Assembly (NCBI RefSeq): GCF_008704935.1
Contig: NZ_CP023692.1
Location: 868,001 to 932,000 of the forward strand
Direction of reading: 5' to 3'
DNA: 64,000 nt
From: Streptomyces vinaceus
GTDB taxonomy: Bacteria > Actinomycetota > Actinomycetes > Streptomycetales > Streptomycetaceae
The first letter of the stretch is position 1. Every line of letters starts with the position of its first letter. Both the position numbers and the translations under genes were made by a program. Below are positions 8,523 through 16,352 of this stretch, one piece after another. Under the pieces are notes generated by a model. It was not told the DNA's origin and searched no databases. It was given only the letters and a program-made list of their open reading frames with translations.

Positions 8523-10226
8523 ATGACTGAACAGCACACGGCAGCGCTGGTGGCAGCGGCCCGCGCGGGTGATCCCCGCGCGCAGGACGAGCTGGTCGGC
8601 ACCTATCTGCCGCTCGTCTACAACATCGTCGGACGCGCTCTGAACGGCTCCGTCGACGTGGACGACGTGGTGCAGGACACGATGCTGCGGGCGCTCGACG
8701 GGCTGGGCACGCTGCGGTCGGACGACAGCTTCCGGTCCTGGCTGGTCGCGATCGCGATGAACCGGGTGCGGGCGCACTGGCAGGCCCGGCACAGCGCCCC
8801 CGGCGAGAGCGGGCTCGAAGCCGCGTGGGAACTGGCCGACCCGGGAGCCGACTTCGTGGACCTCACCGTCCTGCGGCTCCAGCTCGAAGGCCAGCAGCGG
8901 GAGACGGCCCGCGCCACCCGCTGGCTGGAGACCGACGACCGGGCCCTGCTGTCGCTGTGGTGGCTGGAGTGCGCCGGGGAGCTGACCCGCGCCGAGGTGG
9001 CCATGGCCCTCGAACTGTCCCCGCAGCACACGGCGGTGCGCGTGCAGCGGATGAAGGCGCAGCTGGAGTCGGCCCGGGTGGTGGAACGGGCGCTGGCCAC
9101 CCAGCCCCTGTGCGAGGAGCTGCGGGCGGTGACGGCCGGCTGGGACGGCGTGCCGTCGACGCTGTGGCGCAAGCGAATAGCCCGGCACGCGCGTGAGTGC
9201 GTACGGTGCGCGGGTCTGTGGAGCGGACTGCTCCCGGCGGAGGGGCTGCTGGCGGGCCTGGCCCTGGTGCCGGTCTCGATGGCGCTGCTGGCGGGCATAC
9301 GGTCGGCCGCGGCCGCCGGCTACGTCCCGACGGGTGCGGGCTTCGCCCCGGCCGACGCGGCGTACGCGTACGACGGCGGCGGCGCGGGCGCCGGCTTCGA
9401 CGGCGCGGACTTCTCCGACGCGGCGACGCAGCTCACCCCCGCGGTCTCCGGCCACGACGGCATACCGGACGCGGGCCCCGGCGGCGGCCGCAGCGCCCTG
9501 CGCAAGCGCCGCCAGGGCCGCCGCCGCGCGATCGGCGGCGCGGTGCTCGCCGCCTGCGTCGCGGGCGGCGGGCTCGCCTACCTCGGCGGGTTCCCCGGCT
9601 CGGACGCCAAGGACACCGGCGCCGCGCCCGCCGCCCCGGTGGCGGCGCTGACGGCGTCCGACTCGCCCCTCGCCTCCCCCTCGGAACCGGCCTCGCCCTC
9701 CGCTTCGGCCTCGTCCTCCCCGTCCCCCTCGGCCTCCGCCTCGCCCAGCCCGTCCGCCGCGAGCCCGACCCCGAGCCCCGAGCCGACCAAGTCCAAGGCC
9801 CCGGCCCCGCGTCCGTCGGCGCCCGCGCCGGGACCCGCCCCGGCGGGAGTCGCGGGCCAGGTCATCGCGCTGGTCAACTCCGAGCGGGCGGCGGCCGGCT
9901 GCGGCCCCCTCAAGGAGGACCCGCAGCTGCGCAACGCCGCCCAGGGTCACTCCGACGACATGGCCGCCCGCGGCTTCTTCGATCACACCAACCCCGACGG
10001 CGCCGACCCGGGGAAGCGGACGACGGCCGCCGGGTACCGCTGGTCGACGTACGGGGAGAACATAGCCCGGGGCCAGCAGACCGCGGAATCGGTCATGGAC
10101 TCGTGGATGAAGAGCCCGGGGCACCGCGCCAACATCCTCAACTGCTCCTTCAAGGACATCGGCGTCGGCATCCACTCGGGGCCGGGCGGCCCCTGGTGGA
10201 CGCAGAACTTCGGCGCCAAGATGTGA
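8523..10226 (+). CDS. Sigma factor-like protein fused to zinc motif, membrane segment and extracellular CAP domain
   Basis: 567 residues with an unusual order of parts. An ECF-type sigma region 2 (about 8-90, with VDVDDVVQDTMLRAL) and region 4 helix-turn-helix (about 135-185) come first. They are followed by a ZAS-like zinc motif H222-x3-C226-x2-C229, a hydrophobic stretch at 241-262, a clear transmembrane helix at 336-356 preceded by an Arg/Lys-rich stop, a Ser/Pro linker (380-440) and a CAP/SCP domain (446-565) with H476, E512 and H534 as expected for the family. The layout suggests a sigma factor tethered by its own anti-sigma/sensor half, with the CAP domain outside. Target genes and signal are unknown. 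Confidence 0.85.
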   Translation: MTEQHTAALVAAARAGDPRAQDELVGTYLPLVYNIVGRALNGSVDVDDVVQDTMLRALDGLGTLRSDDSFRSWLVAIAMNRVRAHWQARHSAPGESGLEAAWELADPGADFVDLTVLRLQLEGQQRETARATRWLETDDRALLSLWWLECAGELTRAEVAMALELSPQHTAVRVQRMKAQLESARVVERALATQPLCEELRAVTAGWDGVPSTLWRKRIARHARECVRCAGLWSGLLPAEGLLAGLALVPVSMALLAGIRSAAAAGYVPTGAGFAPADAAYAYDGGGAGAGFDGADFSDAATQLTPAVSGHDGIPDAGPGGGRSALRKRRQGRRRAIGGAVLAACVAGGGLAYLGGFPGSDAKDTGAAPAAPVAALTASDSPLASPSEPASPSASASSSPSPSASASPSPSAASPTPSPEPTKSKAPAPRPSAPAPGPAPAGVAGQVIALVNSERAAAGCGPLKEDPQLRNAAQGHSDDMAARGFFDHTNPDGADPGKRTTAAGYRWSTYGENIARGQQTAESVMDSWMKSPGHRANILNCSFKDIGVGIHSGPGGPWWTQNFGAKM

Positions 10227-10334
10227 TCCGCGCGCTCCGCCCCCGCCGCAGGCCCTGACCGCTTCACCTCTCGTGCAGGATGGGTCCCGAGCCGAAAAGG
10301 CCGATCAGGGCGGAGCTGCGGACGGAGCGGGGTC

Positions 10335-12791
10335 ATGGCGAGGAAAGAACTCCGTCCGCACCAGCGCGAGGCCGTCGACGCCGTGCTGCGGGCCCTCGAA
10401 CTGCCCGCCGGCGGCCGGGTGCCCGGGAGCGGACTGCGGACCCAGGTGATCATGGCCACCGGTTCCGGCAAGTCCCTGGTCGCCGTCCGCTCGGCCGAGG
10501 AGCTGCGGGCCGGGCGGGTACTGGTCCTCGTGCCCTCGCTGGACCTCCTCGTACAGACGGCGGCGGCCTGGCGGGAGGGCGGCCGGACCGGACCCGCCCT
10601 CGCGGTGTGCTCCCTGCGCCCCGCGGACGCGGGGATGGCGGCCACGACCGATCCGGCCGAACTGGCACGCCGCGCGGGCCCGTCGGCCACCCGGGTGACG
10701 GTGTACGCCACGTACGCCTCGCTGGGCCTCGGCACGATCGAACAGGCCCACCTCGCCGGGATGCCGGGCTGGGACCTGATCGTCGTCGACGAGGCGCACC
10801 GTACGTCGGGACGGACCGGGAAACCGTGGGCCGTGGTGCACGACAACACCCGGATCCCCTCCGTCCGCCGGCTCTACATGACGGCCACGCCCCGGGTCTG
10901 GCAGGACGGGGCGGAGGATGAGGAGGGCGAGGAGATCGGCCCGGGGCGCGGTGAGCTCGTCGCGTCGATGGAGGACGACCCCGACGGCCCCTTCGGCGCG
11001 CGCTGCCACACCCTGACCCTCGCGGAGGCCATCGACCGCGGCATCTGCGCCCCGTACCGGGTGGTGTGCGTGGACGTCAGCGATCCGGGGTTCCAGGCGG
11101 CCGTGCTGCTGGGTGCGGACGCGCGCTCCGACGCGGTGCGCGGATCGCGGCTGGCGGCCCTCCAGGCGGCGCTGGTGAAGGCCGCCGCCGACCAGGGGTT
11201 CCGGCGGACCCTCGTCTTCCACCACCTGACCCGGGAGGCCGAGGCCTTCGCGGCCGGGCTGCCTGCGGTGGCACGGCGGCTGCGGGCCGCGGGCGGGGCC
11301 GGGGAGCCGGTGTACCCCCGTACGGTCTGGGCGGACTGGCTGTGCGGGCAGCACACGGCGGTGCACCGGCGGCGGGTGCTGGCGCGGTTCGCGGCGGGCG
11401 GTGAGGCCGACAAGGCCTTCCTCGGCAGTGTCCGGGTGCTGGGCGAGGGCGTGGACACCAAGGAGTGCGATTCCGTCTTCTGGGCCGACGTACGCGGGTC
11501 CATGCCGGACCTGGTCCAGGCCGTCGGGCGGGCGCTGCGCATCCGGCCCGGCGAGGGCAAGGTCGCCTCGCTGGTCGTGCCCGTGCTGCTGGGGCCGGGT
11601 GAGACGGCCGAGTCGATGCTGACCTCGCGCGCGTACGGGGACCTGGCGCGGCTGCTGGAGGCATTGCGGGCGCACGACACCCGGCTGGTCGAATCGCTGG
11701 CGCAGCCGCAGGCGCCGAGCCGCGCGCGGCCGGAGTCCGGCGGCGAGGCGGTGGCCGGGGCCGGGACGCGGGCCGGGGCGCGGGCCCTGCTGAGCTTCTC
11801 CAGCCCGCGCGATCCGGCGCTGCTGGCGGCGTTCGTCCGGCTGCGGGTGCTGCATCCGGAGCACGAGAACTGGCGGCGCGGGGTGGAGGCGGCCCGGATC
11901 TACGCGGCCCGGGCGGGGGACCTGCGGGTGCCGTTCGCGTTCAAGGTGCCGGCGGGGCGGGCCCGCGCCGGTGCGGAGCCCGCCGCCGAGGCCTGGCCGC
12001 CGGGGCTGGCCCGGTTCCCGCTCGGCCAGTGGATCGCGGACGTACGGCGCACCCACCGTCGGGGCGCCCTCGACGGGGAACGGGTCGCGCAGCTCGACGA
12101 ACTCGGGATGGTGTGGAGCCACTTCGACGTGGCGTACGAGGAAGGGCTCGCGGCGGCGCGCGGCTGGGCCGCGGAACACGGCCACCTGCTGCCGCCGGCG
12201 GAGGCCACCTGGCGCGGGGCGCCGGTCGGGGTGTGGGTCAAGAACCAGCGCGCCGCGGCCCGGCGCGAGGGGCCCGGCGCCCTGCCGGAGGAGCGCCGGG
12301 AGGCCCTGGAGGCCATCGACGCGTCCTGGTGCCCGGCCTGGGAGATCTCCTGGCAGCGCGCTTTCCACCTGACCCGCGTCCACCTCGACGCGGGCGGGCG
12401 GCTGCCGCTCGCCCCCGGCGAGGTGGTCGTCCAGGGCGAGGACCTGGGCCGGTGGGTGCGCAGCCAGCGGCTGGCGTGGGAGCAGCTGACCTGGGCGCAG
12501 CGCTGGCTGCTGGAGCACACGCTGGGCGTGACCGCGGCGAGCGCGGCCGAGCGGCCGCGCCCGCGGCGGACGCAGGCCGAGAAGTGGGCGGAACACCTGG
12601 CCGCGGCCCGGCAGTTCCACACCCGCGAGCAGCACCTGCGGGTTCCGCGCACCCACGTGGAGCGGGTCGGTGACCGGGAGGTGCGCCTGGGGGTGTGGAT
12701 CGCCAACCAGCGCTCGCGTGCGTCGGCCCTCGCCCCGGACCGCCGCGCCGCCCTGGACGCCCTCGGCATGCGCTGGTCGGCGCCCGCCTGA
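10335..12791 (+). CDS. Superfamily 2 DEAD-like helicase with C-terminal helicase-associated repeats
   Basis: 818 residues, cytoplasmic. Helicase core: Q-motif-like RPHQREAV, Walker A ATGSGKS (41-47), DEAH (152-155), TATPR, and motif VI QAVGRALRIRPGEGK. After about residue 490 come several tryptophan-containing helicase-associated repeats (for example the WRRGVEAARIYAA, LGQWIADVRR, VGVWVKNQR, LGRWVRSQR and LGVWIANQR units). Such repeats occur in large Streptomyces helicases of unknown physiological role. A good Shine-Dalgarno (GGAGCGGGG) precedes the ATG. It is 108 bp downstream of the sigma-CAP gene on the same strand and convergent with gadB. Confidence 0.85.
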   Translation: MARKELRPHQREAVDAVLRALELPAGGRVPGSGLRTQVIMATGSGKSLVAVRSAEELRAGRVLVLVPSLDLLVQTAAAWREGGRTGPALAVCSLRPADAGMAATTDPAELARRAGPSATRVTVYATYASLGLGTIEQAHLAGMPGWDLIVVDEAHRTSGRTGKPWAVVHDNTRIPSVRRLYMTATPRVWQDGAEDEEGEEIGPGRGELVASMEDDPDGPFGARCHTLTLAEAIDRGICAPYRVVCVDVSDPGFQAAVLLGADARSDAVRGSRLAALQAALVKAAADQGFRRTLVFHHLTREAEAFAAGLPAVARRLRAAGGAGEPVYPRTVWADWLCGQHTAVHRRRVLARFAAGGEADKAFLGSVRVLGEGVDTKECDSVFWADVRGSMPDLVQAVGRALRIRPGEGKVASLVVPVLLGPGETAESMLTSRAYGDLARLLEALRAHDTRLVESLAQPQAPSRARPESGGEAVAGAGTRAGARALLSFSSPRDPALLAAFVRLRVLHPEHENWRRGVEAARIYAARAGDLRVPFAFKVPAGRARAGAEPAAEAWPPGLARFPLGQWIADVRRTHRRGALDGERVAQLDELGMVWSHFDVAYEEGLAAARGWAAEHGHLLPPAEATWRGAPVGVWVKNQRAAARREGPGALPEERREALEAIDASWCPAWEISWQRAFHLTRVHLDAGGRLPLAPGEVVVQGEDLGRWVRSQRLAWEQLTWAQRWLLEHTLGVTAASAAERPRPRRTQAEKWAEHLAAARQFHTREQHLRVPRTHVERVGDREVRLGVWIANQRSRASALAPDRRAALDALGMRWSAPA

Positions 12792-12811
12792 TCCGGCCCG
12801 ATCCGGCCTCT

Positions 12812-14203
12812 TTAGTGGTGGAACCCCGAGCGGGGCGCCGCCGCCGGGGCCGGCGGGGGCGACGCCGTCAGGTGTTCCACGGCGTTGCGCAGGTCGGAGA
12901 CGAGCAGGGCGATCTGGTCGCGGGTGACCCCGTGCCGGATCAGCACGCGCTGGATGACGGTGTCGTCGCGGTCGGCCGGCAGCGGGTACGAGGGGACCTG
13001 CCAGCCGCGCATCCTGAGCCGGTCGGAGAGGTCGTACAGGCTGAACCCGGCCGCGTCGCGGTCGGTGAGCCGGTAGGAGACGGCGGGGAGGCCGCCGAGG
13101 CCGTCGTAGAGCAGGGTGAAGGGGCCCATGGCGGCGATCTCCCCGGCCAGGTACTGGGCGGTGGCGACGCAGGCTTCGTGGACCCGCCGGTAGCCGGCCC
13201 GGCCGAGCCGCAGGAACAGGTAGTACTGGGCGATGACCTCGCCGCCGGGGCGGGAGAAGTTGAGGGCGAAGGTCGGCATGTCGCCGCCGAGGTAGGCCAC
13301 GTCGAAGACGAGCTCCTTGGGCAGCAGGTCGGCGGTGCGCCAGACGATCCAGCCGACCCCGAGCGGCGCGAGTCCGTACTTGTGCCCGGAGGTGTTGACG
13401 GAGGCCACGCGCGGCAGCCGGAAGTCCCACACCACGTCGGGGTGGAGGAACGGCGCGACGAAGCCGCCGCTGGCCCCGTCCACGTGGATCGGGATGTCCC
13501 AGCCGTGCTCGGCCTGGATCCGGTCGAGTTCGGCGGCGAGCTCGGCGACGGGCTCGTAGTCGCAGGTGTAGGTGACCCCGAGGATGGCGACCACGCCGAT
13601 GGTGTTCTCGTCGACGTACTGGGCGAGCTGGTGCGGCCGCAGACCGGTGGCGTCGGCCTCCACCGGGACCTGGCGCAGTTCGACGTCGAAGTAGCGGGCG
13701 AACTTCTCCCAGCAGACCTGGACCGGCCCGCACACCAGGTTGGGCCGGTCGGCGGGCAGGCCCTGGGCCTGGCGGCGGGCGCGCCAGCGGAACTTCAGGG
13801 CGAGGCCGCCGAGCATGGCGGCCTCGCTGGATCCGGTGGTGGAGCAGCCGGTGGCCGCTCCGCCCGCCGGCGCGTTCCAGAGGTCGGCCAGGATGTTGAC
13901 GCAGCGGGCCTCGATCTCCGCGGTCTGCGGGTACTCGTCCTTGTCGATCATGTTCTTGTCGAGGCACTGGTTCATCAGGCGGTGCACGCCGTCGTCGGAC
14001 CAGGTGGTGCAGAAGGTGGCCAGGTTCTGGGCCGCGTTGCCGTCGAGGAGGAGCTCGTTGCTGAGCAGCTCGTAGACCACCTCGGTGGGCGCGTGGTCGT
14101 CGGGCATCCGGTACTTGGGGAGGACCTCGCCGCTGAGCGCGGTCGTGAACACGTCCTCGCCGGCGTCGGTGGCGCCCACGTCTTTCGTCTCATGAAGAGC
14201 CAT
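12812..14203 (-). CDS. gadB: Glutamate decarboxylase (PLP-dependent)
   Basis: Converts glutamate to GABA with consumption of a proton. 463 residues, the usual length of bacterial GadB. The PLP lysine lies in NTSGHKYGLAPLG, the HVDGASGGF motif supplies the cofactor Asp, and TGSSEAAMLGGLALK is the family substrate/phosphate loop. The C terminus ends in GFHH, like the pH-gating tail of GadB. No Shine-Dalgarno is visible, and a -10-like TATAGT ends only 6 nt before the ATG, so the message is probably leaderless. Divergent from melC1. Confidence 0.93.
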   Translation of the reverse strand: MALHETKDVGATDAGEDVFTTALSGEVLPKYRMPDDHAPTEVVYELLSNELLLDGNAAQNLATFCTTWSDDGVHRLMNQCLDKNMIDKDEYPQTAEIEARCVNILADLWNAPAGGAATGCSTTGSSEAAMLGGLALKFRWRARRQAQGLPADRPNLVCGPVQVCWEKFARYFDVELRQVPVEADATGLRPHQLAQYVDENTIGVVAILGVTYTCDYEPVAELAAELDRIQAEHGWDIPIHVDGASGGFVAPFLHPDVVWDFRLPRVASVNTSGHKYGLAPLGVGWIVWRTADLLPKELVFDVAYLGGDMPTFALNFSRPGGEVIAQYYLFLRLGRAGYRRVHEACVATAQYLAGEIAAMGPFTLLYDGLGGLPAVSYRLTDRDAAGFSLYDLSDRLRMRGWQVPSYPLPADRDDTVIQRVLIRHGVTRDQIALLVSDLRNAVEHLTASPPPAPAAAPRSGFHH

Positions 14204-14209
14204 ATTCGG

Positions 14210-14215
14210 ACTATA
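14210..14215 (-). promoter_or_regulatory. Putative -10 element of a leaderless gadB transcript
   Basis: TATAGT on the minus strand is followed by six bases (CCGAAT) and then the gadB ATG. A start site 6-7 nt after a -10 box would fall on or next to the A of ATG. No convincing -35 box is seen 17 bp upstream. No purine-rich ribosome site exists in the interval. Confidence 0.5.
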
Positions 14216-14287
14216 AGTGACTGATCGTTACGAGAGGGGGACCGCACGCGACCGGATAACTTACTGTCCAGTAGACTTTTGCTCGAA

Positions 14288-14332
14288 GATCTTCCCGTTC
14301 GGGCCGACGGAGCCGGTTCGAACGGGAAGATC
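14288..14332. repeat. 14-bp inverted repeat between gadB and melC1
   Basis: GATCTTCCCGTTCG (14288-14301) is perfectly repeated inverted at 14319-14332, with a 17-nt GC-rich loop. It lies in the divergent gadB/melC1 intergenic region, where no transcript needs ending, so a regulatory structure or relic terminator is more likely than an active terminator. A small palindrome TACTG-TC-CAGTA lies nearby at 14262-14273. Confidence 0.6.
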
Positions 14333-14416
14333 GATCAAGTGGTTCTATGCGCAACTTATCCGCCGATGTCCGGATATCGGTCAGCAACTCGCGCCGCCCT
14401 GATAGTTCTTCGGCCC

Positions 14417-14821
14417 ATGAACAAGATCACCCGCCGGCAAGCCCTGGGCACCGCAGCCGGCGCACTCTCCGCCCTCGGCATAGCGGGCGCCACCGCGCAC
14501 GCTGCCGCCGCCGACTCCCGCGCCTCCATACCCGCCGGCACGGTCGACGAGGTGTACCAGGGCCGCCGCATACAGATCACCCCGGCCACGAGCGGAGCCG
14601 GACACCACGGCGGCCACCACGGCGGCGGCCACGACGGCCTGCCCACGGTCCGGATAGACGGCCGCGAACTGCACGTCATGCGCAACGCCGACGGCACCTG
14701 GATCAGCGTGGTCAACCACTACGAGACCTTCGCCGATCCGACCTCGCTCGCCCGCGCCGCCGTGCGTGAGCTCCAGGGCGCCGTGCTCGCCCCCTTCGCG
14801 CCCATGGGAGGCACGGCATGA
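14417..14821 (+). CDS. melC1: Tyrosinase co-factor / copper chaperone MelC1
   Basis: Helper protein that delivers copper to, and is co-secreted with, the tyrosinase encoded next. 134 residues. Twin-arginine signal TRRQALGTAAGALSALG at the N terminus, a His/Gly-rich copper-binding segment (HHGGHHGGGHDG) in the middle and the family end motif GTWISVVNHYETFADP. A -10-like GATAGT stands 10 nt before the ATG and no clear Shine-Dalgarno is present, so a very short or absent leader is possible. The stop overlaps the melC2 ATG (ATGA). Confidence 0.93.
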   Translation: MNKITRRQALGTAAGALSALGIAGATAHAAAADSRASIPAGTVDEVYQGRRIQITPATSGAGHHGGHHGGGHDGLPTVRIDGRELHVMRNADGTWISVVNHYETFADPTSLARAAVRELQGAVLAPFAPMGGTA

Positions 14822-15672
14822 CCGTCCGCAAGAACCAGGCCGCGCTCACCCCCGAGGAGAAGCGCGCCTTCACCAACGCGCTGCTCGAACTGAAGCGCAC
14901 CGGTGTCTACGACCGGTTCGTGACCACCCACAACGGGTTCATCATGGCCGACACCGACTCGGGCGACCGGGTGGGCCACCGCTCCCCCTCCTTCCTGCCC
15001 TGGCACCGCCGCTTCCTGCTGGAGTTCGAGGCCGCGCTGCAGAAAGTGGACCCGAAGGTCTCCCTCCCGTACTGGGACTGGACCGCGGACCGCACCTCCC
15101 GCTCCTCCCTCTGGGCCGCCGACTTCCTCGGCGGCACCGGCCGGGCCCGCGACGGGCAGGTCATGGACGGACCGTTCGCGTACGCCGCCGGGAAGTTCAA
15201 CGTGAACGTACGGGTGGACGGGCGCGCCTACCTGCGCCGCGCGCTGGGCGAGGGCGTGGCCGAACTGCCGACCAAGGCCGAGGTGGAGGCCGTCCTCTCC
15301 ATGCCGGTGTACGACATGGCCCCCTGGAACAGCTCCTCGAACGGCTTCCGCAACCACCTCGAAGGCTGGCGGGGCGCCAACCTGCACAACCGGGTGCACG
15401 TCTGGGTCGGCGGCCAGATGGCCACCGGGGTGTCCCCCAACGACCCGGTGTTCTGGATGCACCACGCCTACGTCGACAAGCTGTGGGCCGAGTGGCAGGC
15501 CCGCCACCCGAAGTCCACGTACCTGCCGGCCGCGGGCACCACGAACGTCGTCGACCTGAACGACACGATGCGGCCGTGGAACGACGTGACGCCGGCCGAT
15601 CTGCTCGACCACCGCAAGTTCTACACCTTCGACGCGGAGCCGGTCCCGGCCGCCGCGGCCAGCCAGCGGTAG
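14818..15672 (+). CDS. melC2: Tyrosinase MelC2
   Basis: Binuclear copper monooxygenase that oxidises tyrosine to dopaquinone for melanin. 284 residues. CuA ligands His38, His54 and His63 (in RVGHRSPSFLPWHRRF) and CuB ligands His190, His194 and His216 (NLHNRVHVW, FWMHHAYVD) are all present at the classical Streptomyces positions. It has no signal peptide of its own and relies on MelC1 for export. Its last 52 bp overlap the 3' end of the convergent response-regulator gene. Confidence 0.96.
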   Translation: MTVRKNQAALTPEEKRAFTNALLELKRTGVYDRFVTTHNGFIMADTDSGDRVGHRSPSFLPWHRRFLLEFEAALQKVDPKVSLPYWDWTADRTSRSSLWAADFLGGTGRARDGQVMDGPFAYAAGKFNVNVRVDGRAYLRRALGEGVAELPTKAEVEAVLSMPVYDMAPWNSSSNGFRNHLEGWRGANLHNRVHVWVGGQMATGVSPNDPVFWMHHAYVDKLWAEWQARHPKSTYLPAAGTTNVVDLNDTMRPWNDVTPADLLDHRKFYTFDAEPVPAAAASQR

Positions 15673-16352
15673 TGCAGTTCGGGGCGGCCGACCTGCCCGT
15701 AGCGGGGGGTGCGGTCCGCCCGGCCGGTGTCCACCAGGTGCTCCAGGTAGCGGCGGGCGGTGATCCGCGAGATCCCGGCCGCCTCGGCCGTCCCCGCGGC
15801 GGTCAGCCCCTCGGGCGCCGCCCGCAGCAGCGCGCCGACCCGGTCCAGGGTCGGCGCGCTCAGGCCTTTCGGGAGCTCGGCGGGGCTCGGGGCGCGCAGG
15901 GCGGCGAGCGCCCGGTCCACGTCGTCCTGGCCTGAGGCCTCCCCCGCGGTGGCGCGGAACTCGGCGTAGCGCAGCAGCCGTTCGCGCAGGGTCGGGAAGG
16001 CGAACGGCTTCAGCACGTACTGGACCACACCGAGCGAGACGCTGTCGCGCACCACGGCCAGGTCCCGCGCCGAGGTCACGACGATCACGTCCACGGGGTG
16101 CCCGGAGGCCCGCAGCCGGCGGGCGAAGCGCAGCCCGTGCCCGTCCGGCAGGGTGAGGTCGAGCAGCAGCAGGTCGACCCGGGTGCGTTCGAGGACGCGG
16201 GTGGCCTCGGCGAGCGAGTGGACGGCGCCGACGGCGGTGAAGCCGGGCACCCGGCCGACGTAGAGGGCGTGCGCGTCGGCGGCGACGGGGTCGTCCTCGA
16301 CCACCAGCACCCGCACCGCGGACCCCGCGGGCCCCCCGTGTGCGTCGCTCAT
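15621..16352 (-). CDS. CitB/DpiA-type response regulator
   Basis: 243 residues. Receiver domain with VVEDDPVAADAH acidic pocket, phosphoacceptor Asp in LLLLDLTLPDG and the late Lys in VLKPF. The C-terminal helix-turn-helix (GLTAAGTAEAAGISRITARRY split over 190-215) is of the type paired with CitA kinases. The start overlaps the kinase stop (ATGA). The divergent dctA-like symporter beyond the kinase is the likely target. Overlaps melC2 by 52 bp, tail to tail. Confidence 0.9.
   Translation of the reverse strand: MSDAHGGPAGSAVRVLVVEDDPVAADAHALYVGRVPGFTAVGAVHSLAEATRVLERTRVDLLLLDLTLPDGHGLRFARRLRASGHPVDVIVVTSARDLAVVRDSVSLGVVQYVLKPFAFPTLRERLLRYAEFRATAGEASGQDDVDRALAALRAPSPAELPKGLSAPTLDRVGALLRAAPEGLTAAGTAEAAGISRITARRYLEHLVDTGRADRTPRYGQVGRPELHYRWLAAAAGTGSASKV

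Noticed and set aside
9658..9850. Ser/Pro-coding repeats as a DNA repeat or CRISPR-like array
   Set aside because: This is the low-complexity linker of the sigma-CAP protein, with irregular units and no spacers.
10305..13967. A 1220-codon open frame on the minus strand across the helicase gene
   Set aside because: Antisense shadow of the helicase and gadB genes: composition is Arg/Pro/Gly/His-rich without motifs, which is common in very GC-rich DNA.
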